From: JAMXLO01 sp963819855
Lineage (GTDB): Bacteria > Pseudomonadota > Alphaproteobacteria > Acetobacterales > Acetobacteraceae
Direction of reading: 5' to 3'
NCBI GenBank assembly: GCA_963819855.1
Contig: CAWFYC010000028.1
Location: 1 to 64,000, forward strand
DNA length: 64,000 nt
Part shown: positions 38,701 through 48,030 of the stretch, one piece after another
Layout: each line of letters opens with the position of its first letter
Numbering within the stretch: position 1 is the stretch's first letter
Position numbers and translations under genes: made by a program
The notes under the pieces: generated by a model
The model's input: the letters and a program-made list of their open reading frames with translations, nothing else
The model's database searches: none
What the model was told of the DNA's origin: nothing

Positions 38701-40570
38701 TAATTGTCAGCGGGTTGGCGCCGTTGTTCAGCGTGAAATCGCCTGGCGCAACAAAGGGCCCCAGCGTACTGATCGCGTTGGCCACGATGCTCAGGTCCAC
38801 CGCTGAATTCGCACCGCCGGTGAACCTGCCCGCGGTAATGGTGCCGGCCGTGCCCTGCGTGATGCTACCCCCGTCGAGCGTCAGCGTGTTGACGCCGATG
38901 TTGATCGGCGCGTCGACGACGATCCCGACGCCGCCGGTCAACGTTACGTTGCCACTCTGATTGAGCGCCGTGCCGATGGTCAGCGTGCCTCCGGCATTCA
39001 ATGTCACGGAAGCCCCGGTTGTCGCGGTGGCAAGCGGGGTCGATCCACCAAGAGTGATGTCGCCTGACGCCGACAGCGACACATTGGTTGTGAAAGCGTT
39101 GAACGTGGCAGCCGAAATCGTCTGCGCACCGGTCGCCAGTTGATTGCTGCCGTCCGCCCCCGGCGTGGCCGGATTGGCCGTGACCACGGTATCACCGATG
39201 ACGAGCGTGTCCGGGTCGATGGTCAGCAACCCGATCCTTCCGGCCGGCGCGCGTGTATCCACGCTGCCTGTGATCGTCAGACCTTGGTTGGCGCTGATCT
39301 CGACGTTTCCGCCATCGCCCCGCTGTGGTCCTCCACGGGCGGTAATCCCTCCGGCCATCGACGTGCCATCGCTGCTCAGCACCGTAATCTGTCCACCATT
39401 CCCCTTGCCGGTCGCGTCGGCCGCGATCATCGCGCCCGCGGCCACGGTGGTTCTCGCGGCCGTCTTTTGCCCGACGACCGACGGCCCGCCCTTCGCTCGC
39501 GCCAGCGTGGTGCCGACCGCGACGGTGCCGCCGCCCGCCTGGCCCGAGGCATCGACCCGCGCGGTGGACGCCAGCGTCACAGTCCCGGTTGCGTTGAGCT
39601 CGATCTGCCCGCCGGTCGTGCCCGGTTGGCCGCCTTGCGCCAGCACGCCTCCTGTCACCAGGACCGCACCTCCGGTGCCGCGCACCGCGACCCTGCCCGT
39701 CCGTCCGCCCACGCTCGGCGCGGAAATGTTCCCCCCGGCGGTCACCAGGGTCTGGACGACGCCGTCCACCGCCGATGCCGTCAGCAGCACGGTACCGCCA
39801 TCAGCGCGCACCGTGCCGGTGTTGGTGACCAGCGCGGTCACCACCTTGCCGTCCTTGTCCACCGGCGCCTGGGTGACCTGCTTCGTGACGTCGATCGCCA
39901 GCAGCCCATCGCCATAGAGGTCGAGCGTCGCTGTCTGGGCACCACCCAGGACGACGTGCCCCAGCCTGGCGCTGATCACGCCGTCGTTCTGCACCCTTGG
40001 CGCGACCAGTCCCGCGAGGCCGGTCTGCTTCACGGTTATCCGGCCTCGGTTGACGACGGCCGCGTCGGGCCGAGCGGACTGATCGAACACCATGCGCCCG
40101 GCCATGAAATTCTGGTCGCTGATGCCGGCCGCCGAGACGACGACGCTTTGGGCCTCCACCTGGGCGCCCTTGGTGAACAGCACGCCGGCTGGATTGACCA
40201 GCACGATCTGGCCGTTCGCCGTGATCTTGCCGGCGATCTGCGAAGGATCGGCGCCGGTCACACGGTTCAGCGTCATCGCGCTGGGCGATGGCTGCTGGAA
40301 CCGGACCTGCTGTTTGCTGCCGACGTCGAAGCTGCTCCAGTTGACCGCGGCGCGCTGCGACGTCTGGTCGATCTCCGTCAGCGTGGAGGTCTGGCCGATA
40401 GTTGCGGTGCCCGCGACGACCCTACCTCCCTGGGGTTGCGCGTTGATCGCGGGCTGCGCGGCAGCGAGGTGTGCGGTGGCGACCAAGACCGTGCTGCACA
40501 GCAGCGTGTGACGCAGTGGCGCGGCGCGTCGACCGTAGACCGTGTCCCCCGATGCTGTGGCTACGGTCAC
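32737..40570 (-). CDS. two-partner secretion exoprotein TpsA (filamentous haemagglutinin family), one frameshift
   Basis: About 2,610 residues after removing one inserted base near 33466. An extended signal peptide (about 1-38) is followed by the TPS domain (about 40-290) with QTSQRAAVNWSSFDVGS, ITANGQIVLVNPAGVLF and NFMAGRMVF. The remainder is dozens of beta-helix repeats such as AGTLTGSSSGAVDLSTATNA and NFTLNNGANALQFTG, each about 60-70 residues. The last 200 residues are less repetitive, with a Cys pair (NGCAIATATC). The product should be secreted as a long adhesin through the TpsB encoded upstream. No toxin domain is visible at the C-terminus. Confidence 0.88.
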
Positions 40571-40644
40571 GGCTCCGGCCTCATCGAGGTTGCTTCCCCA
40601 TACGCGATCCTTTCTGTTCTGTTACGCGAGGACAAGGGGGAACT

Positions 40645-42342
40645 TTAGAAATGCAGAATGACCCGCCAGTAGGCCGCATCGGTCCGCAACGGCGTGGTGC
40701 TGGCGCCGGATGGGTTCAGGACGAAGCGTGAGACACCGATCAAGTCGAACTCCGCGTAGCCGGTCAGGCTCAGCCGCATGCCGCCGCCCGCTGATGCGAT
40801 GCGCTGGTTGAGACGGAGCAAGCCGTTGTTCCAGGTCTCGCCCCACGACCAAAAACCAAAAAATTGCGTGGCCGCGTCGAATTGATGCCAGATCGGGATG
40901 CTCCACGTGTCGTTCAACTGGAGTTCGGTGTAGAACGCGAGCGCGCTGTCGCCGGTGACCTCACCCGAATAGTATCCCGGGTTCAACTGTAGTCCGCCGA
41001 GCTGGAATTGTTCGACTTCGGGCAGCACCTGGTTGCTTTGCTGGCCCGCAACGAGCGCGAGCAACGCGACATCCGCGCCGTTCCACGGTTCAAACAATGT
41101 CTGGGTGCGGCTGATCTCGGCGTTGACCTTGGTGAAACCGGCGATCGCGTTCGAGGCTGGCGCGGTGCTGCCCACGCTTACCGACGCGCCAAATGCGGGG
41201 AGGCCTTGCGACAGCCGCACCTTGACGGAGTTCGTGGCACCGCGGCTGGCGCCGAGCATCGTATCTCGCAACGCGTACGATGCGCCGACCCGAAGCACGC
41301 GGAGTGTGTCCTTGCTGACCGACTCCGCGCCATTGCCGATGCTGACATCGCTCTCGATCGCGTCGAGCGAGGCGCTCAGGTCCAGTGTCTGCTGGCGTCG
41401 CCGGATCAGCGGATAGCGCGCGCTGATGCCGAATACCGTCGTGGTTCCTTCGTAACCGATATCGCGCAGTGGCGAGGATGGATGCGTCGGTCCGTAGCCG
41501 GCGTACACCTGGACGCGCAGCCCCGTGCCGCCGACGAACAACTCCGTCGAAACCTGTCCAAAATTGGATGTGTTGCCGGAGGTGTGGTAGATGGTGGCTT
41601 CCGTCTTGTCGCCGTATTGCGTGAAGCTGTTGGCGTCCAGCACCAGCAGGCCCTCGGCCGGCCCGGTCAGCGGATACGCCGCGTTGTCGGCGACAAGCAG
41701 ACCGGAGAATGCCGCGCGCTTGACCTCCGCGATCAAGGTCAGCGCGCCCGGCTCGTCGGTCGACGGCCGCAGCACAGCCCGGAGGGTGACACCCGGTACT
41801 TCCTGTGCGAGCAGCAGCCAACGCTCGAGAGTCGCGAGATCGATTGGCCGTTGCTCGGTCAGATGGTTCAGAAAGCGCAGGACCGTCGTGCCGGCCGGTC
41901 CGATGTCGCCGTCGAGCTTCACCTCGGCAATGCGCCCTTCGGTCACCAGGAAGGTGAGCGTTCCCTGGGGGTCGATGCTGGCGAACACGGCCGTCAGGAC
42001 GAAGCCACCCTCGCGGTAGCGATCGAGGATCGCCAGGCGCGCGGCCTCGATCATTGCGAGCGCCGTGTCGGGGCCAATGAGTTCGCCGATCGTCGAGTTG
42101 AGTTGTTGAGCCGTATAGGCCGTTGCCCCTTCGATGATGACGCGACGTATGGCAGCGGTCCCGGACGGCACGGCTTCTGGCGCTTGCGGCCCTGGGATCG
42201 TGGCGCCGGGACTGACGGCAGGTGGAGTGGACGGAAGGATACGAGGGATCGGAGATCCCAGCGGAACGGGCCCCTGCGCATAGCTGAGATGCGTCGGCAA
42301 TCCGGTCACGACCAGAACGGACAATAAGCGGAGCGATCTCAT
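40645..42342 (-). CDS. TpsB outer-membrane transporter (ShlB/FhaC/HecB family)
   Basis: 565 residues. Signal peptide (LLSVLVVTGLPTHLSYA), Pro-rich linker, POTRA_2 domain (about 64-140: AIRRVIIEGATAYTAQQL), second POTRA domain (about 145-215), then a 16-strand beta-barrel ending in a C-terminal Phe (VILHF) as required for BAM insertion. The family's VRGY/F motif is not obvious, but the ShlB-type barrel strands are clear. It exports the TpsA encoded next (74-base gap). First gene of the TpsB-TpsA-CHAT operon. Confidence 0.88.
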   Translation of the reverse strand: MRSLRLLSVLVVTGLPTHLSYAQGPVPLGSPIPRILPSTPPAVSPGATIPGPQAPEAVPSGTAAIRRVIIEGATAYTAQQLNSTIGELIGPDTALAMIEAARLAILDRYREGGFVLTAVFASIDPQGTLTFLVTEGRIAEVKLDGDIGPAGTTVLRFLNHLTEQRPIDLATLERWLLLAQEVPGVTLRAVLRPSTDEPGALTLIAEVKRAAFSGLLVADNAAYPLTGPAEGLLVLDANSFTQYGDKTEATIYHTSGNTSNFGQVSTELFVGGTGLRVQVYAGYGPTHPSSPLRDIGYEGTTTVFGISARYPLIRRRQQTLDLSASLDAIESDVSIGNGAESVSKDTLRVLRVGASYALRDTMLGASRGATNSVKVRLSQGLPAFGASVSVGSTAPASNAIAGFTKVNAEISRTQTLFEPWNGADVALLALVAGQQSNQVLPEVEQFQLGGLQLNPGYYSGEVTGDSALAFYTELQLNDTWSIPIWHQFDAATQFFGFWSWGETWNNGLLRLNQRIASAGGGMRLSLTGYAEFDLIGVSRFVLNPSGASTTPLRTDAAYWRVILHF

Positions 42343-43098
42343 CGCGATTTTCCTGGACAGACCACGGGCAGGACAGACAGCCGGCCTTATTCATTGCATC
42401 GCGATGCTGTGGTTTACCAGTGGAGGCAGAGTTATCCCGGCCTCGCGGCGATTGCGGTCTGCGGATGAATCCGCACAGGTCTGCTGTGTCAGAGACGAGA
42501 TGAGACGTCGGTCCGCTTGCCCCGTGCATGCCTCCGGAAGGCATTGCGTCGGTCATCATATAGACAATTGTAAAGCTGAAAGTTCTCTTGGCGGAGTGAC
42601 TGAGCGGTCTGCGCCAGTTTGTCGCCTGTTGGATGATGTGACGAAAGGGAACGATGCTACGCGAGACGAGCAACCCACCCCGTTGGATATAGCGGCAACT
42701 CTGACGGACCGTTCCGACTGCTCTGGGCAGCCGACAACATGTCCGACTTGAGGTTGGCGTGCCGTGTGCGATGAAACTGGGCACTGGGAACTGGTCGTCG
42801 AGCGCGCCTGACCAGAGGCGTGCAGGTTCAAATCGGGGTTACGCAACCATCTTGGTATGCTGTTGACCGGTTGAGCGGCCTCGGAACGCAAAGTGATGCT
42901 CGCGACGTCATTCAGCCCGGGCGTCGAAGGCCGGCGCTCGGACCCGGGTTGGGCAAACAGAGTGCTTCTGGCCGTGCTGGCCGCTCGGGCTCCAGCCTTC
43001 GCTCGTGTGAAAAGCTGGCAAACTCCCTCGATCAGCATGTTCTTCCATCCCGCCGACGCTTAGGATCATCGCAAAAATCGGAGCATCAGGATCGGATC
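42343..43098. other. long intergenic region without a convincing gene
   Basis: Open frames on both strands here encode Cys-, Arg- and Ser-rich sequences without motifs or ribosome-binding sites. The region separates the divergent TpsB operon from the MetA-like gene and should contain both promoters. It is somewhat lower in GC around 42550-42620. Confidence 0.5.
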
Positions 43099-44019
43099 AT
43101 GTGCCCATCGCTGAGGCGTCTGCGGCTCGTGGCCGTCGTACTGTGCCCTGTTGCAGCCATGCTCTCGTTGCCGAGCGATGTCTTGGCAGGCTCGGCCCGG
43201 GACTATCTGAATGCGCCGATCGACAGCTGGCTTGCCTTCTATAATGTGGGCTATGCCGCCTCCGTGACGCCGGAGGACGGGCTGGATGTATTGGCGCGGA
43301 TCCGCACCAACGTGGTTTCGCAATCCGTGGTCCTAACGCGGACCATGGACTACTGGGGGCGCACAGGCGGCGTGTCGATCGTGCTGCCCTACCTCTACGT
43401 AGAGTCGAGTGCTGGCTCCAATCGCACCGCAGTCCGCGGCGTTTCCGATGTTGGTTTCCTTTGGCAGATGAACATCTTCGGCGGACCCGCCCTGACCCGC
43501 GAGGCGTTTGCCAGCTTTGTACCGCAGACTTTCGCGAGCTTCCACCTGTTCGTGGGAACACCGCTCGGGGAGTATGAGCCCCTCCGCCCGCTCAACCCGT
43601 CGGCAAACCGTTGGACGATCCGTCCGACTGTCAACTTTAGCTACACGCCGGACCGCGGCTGGACGTGGCTCGAGACCTACGTGTCGGTTGCGGCTTTCAC
43701 CCCGAACAACGCGTTCCAGGCCGGCGGCGCGAACCGCCTGACGCAGCGCCCGCTGTTTGTCGCGGAAGGCCACGCGAGCCGTAACATTACCCCCCACATC
43801 TGGCTGTCGGCGGACGCCTACTACAATGTCGGAGCAGAAACGAGCATCGACGGGGTGCGCCAGGGCAACGCTGCCAACACACTGCGGCTGGGCGCCGGCA
43901 TGGGCGCGCGGCTCTGGCCCGGCGGCGACATGGTGCTGAACGCCGAGTCCGTCGCCGCTAAGCCCGAGGGCGAGCCCAGCGCCTGGGGCGTCAGGCTCAC
44001 CCTCCGACAGTTCTGGTAG
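43099..44019 (+). CDS. MetA-pathway-of-phenol-degradation-like outer-membrane protein
   Basis: 306 residues from ATG 43099 with a signal peptide (LVAVVLCPVAAMLSLPSDVLAG). The mature part is a series of amphipathic strands: WLAFYNVGYAAS, GGVSIVLPYLYVES, WTIRPTVNFSYTP, ITPHIWLSADAYYNVG and the closing AWGVRLTLRQFW with a terminal aromatic. This matches the Phenol_MetA_deg family (PF13557), beta-barrel proteins found with hydrocarbon-degradation genes and thought to be porin-like. It is convergent with the exported P450 gene (21 bases between stops). Confidence 0.75.
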   Translation: MCPSLRRLRLVAVVLCPVAAMLSLPSDVLAGSARDYLNAPIDSWLAFYNVGYAASVTPEDGLDVLARIRTNVVSQSVVLTRTMDYWGRTGGVSIVLPYLYVESSAGSNRTAVRGVSDVGFLWQMNIFGGPALTREAFASFVPQTFASFHLFVGTPLGEYEPLRPLNPSANRWTIRPTVNFSYTPDRGWTWLETYVSVAAFTPNNAFQAGGANRLTQRPLFVAEGHASRNITPHIWLSADAYYNVGAETSIDGVRQGNAANTLRLGAGMGARLWPGGDMVLNAESVAAKPEGEPSAWGVRLTLRQFW

Positions 44020-44040
44020 ACAAGAGCTTCGCCTCGCCGA

Positions 44041-45636
44041 TCAGGACGACCGGGCGAACGTGATATTGTCGTCGATAACGGCGTTCGGACCGATCGGCAC
44101 CTGACGCGGCTTCGGCAGGTGCAAGCTGCGGAAGGTTATTTTATCGCGCCAGACCTTGCGCAGGAAGTCCTCGAACACCTGGATGGTGAGCTGCTCGCCG
44201 GGGCACCGGCGATACCCGAAGCCGAATGGCGCGAATCCCGCGTAGTCGCAGACCGGTAGCGGCTTATCATCGACCACGCCGAAGACCGTGCCGAACGCGC
44301 TGTTGGCCATGGCTGCATTACGGCCGTCGTTGACCTTCATCTTTGTGAGGTCAAACGGACATTTGGCGAAGCCGATCTGCTTGCTCCTTGTCTCGTCCAC
44401 CTGAGCGCTTGTCGGCACATCACGATAGCGGCCCGGATCGAATTGTTGCGGATTTGTCCAGTGCCGGGGATCGAAGCTGGTCGCGGTGTGTGGCGATATA
44501 ATGTAAGCGCTTCGCTCGTAGGGCAACCCGAACCTGACAGAGGGCGATACGCTGTCACCGTAGTTGTCGCTTGATCCGGACTGCCGCGTATCCGCGATCG
44601 AAGAGATACTTCCGCCGTTCGGCGAGATTGTGCGGAACAGCTCCATGACGAACATCTCGAGCGGTGTGTAAGGCGCACCGTTCGCGGCGTCCGGATTCCC
44701 TGCCATCGTCTTCTCGAACGCGGCGCGAACGTCGGAATTACCGCCATCCTGGCTGAGGCGGGACATGATGCCGAAGAGCGTGTTGCCCCATTGGCTGAAC
44801 GCGACGAAGTTATGGAAGCACTCGAAGACAACGTCCTTCTTGCTGAAATGCGCACCGTCGCCAGCATTCTTGAGCCAATACCAGGCGATCGTCCTCTCTG
44901 GGTTGGCGATACGCGCGTTGATGATATCGTCCAGCCGCTCGTCGATCCAGGTCTTTAGGAAGTCCAGGAGTGCGCGCACCGTCATGTAGTTGTCGTATAC
45001 AATTGGCTGCGTCGGGTCGCGGAAGGCCAGGACGGTATTGAAACTCTCGCCGATGGTGCGGACCTGCGGCGGAATCGCGTCACCCTTCACGCCGAGGTGC
45101 AAATCCCAATAGATGTCCCAGTAGTAATCGAGATAGTGCCGCATAAACGGCCGGCCGGCGAATTTTGGGTCGAGCAGCCCGTCGAAGAATGCGACCACCT
45201 TGGCGCCGTACATCGGCCGGTAAAGATCAGGCGTGACAGCGGACATGTAGATCCGCTTGCGAAGATTGTTGTCGCCACGCTTCTCGAGGCCCTGCAGGAA
45301 CACCGTGACGCCCTCATCCGGCGCCGGCTTCCAGCCCTGGGAGATCAGCCCCCAGAGGTCTTGGGGCAGGGCATTCTCCTTGCTGAGAGTGACGTCAATC
45401 ATAGGCAAGGCGGGACGCTCACCCTCGTAGATACTTGTGAGGAAGAACGGGACGACGGCGTTCTCCACATAGGTCCGGTCGAAATGCGCTGGGATGGAGG
45501 CGCGAAACCTGGCCAGTGCCGCGACAAGGTCCGGCGATGCAGTACTGGCCGCGCTGGTGTCTGGGGCCGAGGCGGCGCCGGAAAAGAGGCCCGCCGCGCT
45601 CGCAGCGGCGCCAGTCAGAACCATCCGTCGTTCCAT
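44041..45636 (-). CDS. cytochrome P450-like protein with N-terminal export signal
   Basis: 531 residues from ATG 45636 (GAGGGAG ribosome-binding site). The N-terminus MERRMVLTGAAASAAGLFSG is signal-like with an RR pair but no full Tat motif. P450 hallmarks: ExxR in ELFR (332-335) and the haem loop FGFGYRRCPG with ligand Cys478. The I-helix region (about 276-285, NFVAFSQWGN) lacks the usual acid-Thr pair for O2 activation, a trait shared with peroxide-using CYP74 enzymes. Exported P450s are unusual in bacteria. It may therefore act on lipid hydroperoxides in the periplasm; this is inference. It converges on an outer-membrane barrel gene. Confidence 0.8.
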   Translation of the reverse strand: MERRMVLTGAAASAAGLFSGAASAPDTSAASTASPDLVAALARFRASIPAHFDRTYVENAVVPFFLTSIYEGERPALPMIDVTLSKENALPQDLWGLISQGWKPAPDEGVTVFLQGLEKRGDNNLRKRIYMSAVTPDLYRPMYGAKVVAFFDGLLDPKFAGRPFMRHYLDYYWDIYWDLHLGVKGDAIPPQVRTIGESFNTVLAFRDPTQPIVYDNYMTVRALLDFLKTWIDERLDDIINARIANPERTIAWYWLKNAGDGAHFSKKDVVFECFHNFVAFSQWGNTLFGIMSRLSQDGGNSDVRAAFEKTMAGNPDAANGAPYTPLEMFVMELFRTISPNGGSISSIADTRQSGSSDNYGDSVSPSVRFGLPYERSAYIISPHTATSFDPRHWTNPQQFDPGRYRDVPTSAQVDETRSKQIGFAKCPFDLTKMKVNDGRNAAMANSAFGTVFGVVDDKPLPVCDYAGFAPFGFGYRRCPGEQLTIQVFEDFLRKVWRDKITFRSLHLPKPRQVPIGPNAVIDDNITFARSS

Positions 45637-45861
45637 TTGGACACTCCCTCGTTTGGACACTCCATTATATACCCCGGGTCTACGGAAATATGGATAAGCT
45701 TGCAAAGCCACCGCTGGGGCGATGCTACTTGATGGGTTTGTCGGGTTGGCGGACGAGCGTTGAAAATCTCGCCAATTACCCTGATTCCAGCCTAGCTAAG
45801 GCGGCAACAGCGGTGTTCCAGGCATCGATGGCCTGACTGCGCGGGGTGCGATGTCCCCTCT

Positions 45862-46365
45862 GTGCCAATGAAGGTGAGACATCGACCCCGGTGGAATTTA
45901 GACTTGAGGGAGCGGAAGGATCATCTGACAGATGTCCATGCGGCGCCAACCTCGGCTTCACCAGAATTATCGGACCGCCCGGGCCGCCAGACGTTCACCG
46001 CACAGGACAAGCTACGCATCGTCGCCGATCAGTTGCGCCCGCGAGTGCCGAAGCTCGCCGGACTGATGGGCAACGCGGTGGTCGATGTACTTGCATTTAC
46101 AACATTCCCCGAGGAGCACCGCGCCAAGACCCACAGCACCAATCCGCTTGAGAGCCTCAATGGCGAGATCAAGCGTCGCACGGATGTGTTGGGCATCTTC
46201 CCAATCACTTGAGCCGCAGAGCAAACGAAGGCCATCATTCGTCGCGTAGGCGCCATCCTGCTCGACCAGAATGATGATTAGGCCGTGCGGCGACGGTACA
46301 AGAGCCTGGAAAGCCTCGGCTCAGAGAGCGATACCGCAGTTGTGAGCTTGCCCGCAGTGGCAGCG
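45862..46365 (+). pseudogene. IS256-family transposase C-terminal remnant
   Basis: The frame reads LRPRVPKLAGLMGNAVVDVL, FTTFPEEHRAKTHSTNPLES and LNGEIKRRTDVLGIFP, the C-terminal signature of IS256/mutator transposases, then stops at 46212. Another frame continues IIRRVGAILLDQNDD, stop, RYKSLESLG. The segment before it (GRQTFTAQDKLRIVAD) looks like part of a different transposase, so two elements were probably fused by deletion. The catalytic N-terminal part is absent. Confidence 0.75.
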
Positions 46366-46433
46366 TGACCGCGCAGACCGTGCTGCTCGGGAGCATCGCT
46401 CCTACTCCACGTCTCGAGACACAACCTTTCAAA

Positions 46434-46637
46434 GGGTCACCAACCTTTCGCGCGGCGTTGTTGTCCGAACGACCCCCTGCGGTTCGTCACCGGGTCGTTT
46501 GGAGATCACACCGGTCTAGCAACGTTGAGCCGGTGGCACATCCCTGCGGGTCATCGCAAAGGTGCTTCCAGATCACGCCGGGTCAGCAACTTTGGGTCCG
46601 TGGTACACTCGAAAGCCCGATTGGAGACGCGGGGCCT
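46434..46637. repeat. degenerate tandem repeat, period about 67-69 bp
   Basis: agatcacaccggtctagcaa (46503) and agatcacgccgggtcagcaa (46570) are corresponding positions of two diverged units 67 bases apart; a weaker third unit may begin near 46434 (gggtcaccaacctttcgc). The repeats lie between the IS256 remnant and the tRNA gene and are non-coding as far as I can see. No gene is visible from 46366 to 46777. Confidence 0.45.
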
Positions 46638-46777
46638 GGATTCGCAGTATTGAGGCGACCTCGCCGTCTCTTGTGTCGCAGCACAGTGCCACCGGCCACG
46701 AATCCCGCCGAACACGGCGGCATTCTTCGCGAATGGTCCATTCCCGCCGTGAACCCAAGGAGACGACGACTGAGTGG

Positions 46778-46851
46778 CGTCCCCGGCGGGATTCGAACCC
46801 GCGACCCCAGGATTAGGAATCCTGTGCTCTATCCTGCTGAGCTACGGGGAC
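46778..46851 (-). tRNA. tRNA-Arg (anticodon CCT)
   Basis: The minus strand folds into a full cloverleaf: acceptor GTCCCCG/CGGGGAC, D-stem GCTC/GAGC, anticodon stem CAGGA/TCCTG with loop TTCCTAA (anticodon CCT, reads AGG), 5-base variable loop and T-stem GCGGG/CCCGC with loop TTCGAAT. Discriminator base G; CCA is not encoded. It is divergent from the alcohol dehydrogenase gene. Confidence 0.95.
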
Positions 46852-46937
46852 GGTTTGGCCAACGCCAGCTTCCGTAGCATACAAGTCGCGGAGTGTCAGC
46901 GCCGGCCGGGCGCACACCATGTGGGGGAACCGTCGTC

Positions 46938-47967
46938 ATGCTGGCCCTGCGCAAACGACAGACGGGCTTCGGCCTGGAACTCGGCGAAACGGAGGCACCG
47001 GCGGCGCCCGCTCCCGGCGAGGTCATGCTGTGCGTCGAGCATGTCGGCATCTGCGGTTCCGACGTGCACGCCTACGAATGGACCGAAGGTTACGGTTTCA
47101 TGGTGCCGTATCTACCGGTGACCATGGGCCACGAATTCGCCGGCCGCATCATCGCGACAGGATCCGGCGTGACCCTGCCGGAAGGCGCAACCGTCACCGT
47201 GATCCCGATGGTTGCCTGCGGCGCCTGCCCGGCCTGCGCGCGCGGCGAACAGCGCAACTGCCAGCGGCGGCAGGCGATCGGACTCACCCGCGACGGCGGC
47301 TTCGCCAGCCACGTCACATTGCCGGCCGCGAACTGCCTGGTCCTGCCGGATGGCGTCGACAGCGAACTCGGTGCCCTCACCGAACCGCTCGGCGTCGGCT
47401 GCGAGGCGGTGCTGACCGGCGAGGTCGGCCTCGGCGACACGGTCCTGGTGATGGGACCCGGCACCATCGGGCAGGCCATCGCACTGTTCGCGCGCGCCGC
47501 CGGCGCCGGCCGCGTGCTGATCGCCGGCCGCGCCGATGCGCCGCGCTTCGACGTGCTGCGTGCACTCGGCTTCAACGATCTGCTCGACGTCGCCGAAGCG
47601 CCGCTGAAAGACCTGGTGTTTCAGGCCACCGGCGGCCGCCCGGTCGATGTGGTGATCGAGGCGACCGGCTATCCGCCCAGCATCGTCGATGGCCTCGGCG
47701 TGCTGCGCACCGCGGGCGTGCTGGTCGTCGCCGGGATCCATCCCGGCCCGGTGTCACTGCCGCTGACCGATTTCGTGCGCGCCCGCCATCAGTTGCGCGC
47801 CACACACGGCTGCGGCCGCACGACCTGGGATCACGTGCTCGGCCTGATGGCGCGCGAACCGGAACGGCTGCGCCCGATGATCACCCATCGCCTGCGGCTC
47901 GAGCGAGGCCTGGAGGGCTTCGAACTTGCCCGCCAGCGCCGCCTCGAAGGTGATGCTGCGCCCCTGA
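46938..47967 (+). CDS. zinc-dependent alcohol dehydrogenase (MDR family), one frameshift at the 3' end
   Basis: From ATG 46938 (gggggaa upstream) the protein has the catalytic zinc site (GICGSDVHAYEW, MGHEFAG) and the structural zinc cysteines (CGACPACARGEQRNCQ). The Rossmann segment is VLVMGPGTIGQAIALFARAA. It fits threonine/sorbitol/butanediol-type dehydrogenases. Near 47939 one inserted base throws the reading past its end; corrected, the tail is QRASKVMLRP with stop TGA at 47965-47967, giving 342 residues. The BKACE gene follows 63 bases later. The pair probably serves catabolism of a hydroxylated acid. Confidence 0.82.
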
Positions 47968-48030
47968 CCCCTGGTCCGCCGCGCTCGCCCGGTGCAGATT
48001 GGCGGACCAGAACGATCCGGGAGGACGACC

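Noticed and set aside
42404..43038. Small frames on both strands between tpsB and the MetA-like gene
   Set aside because: No ribosome-binding sites, odd composition and no recognisable domain.
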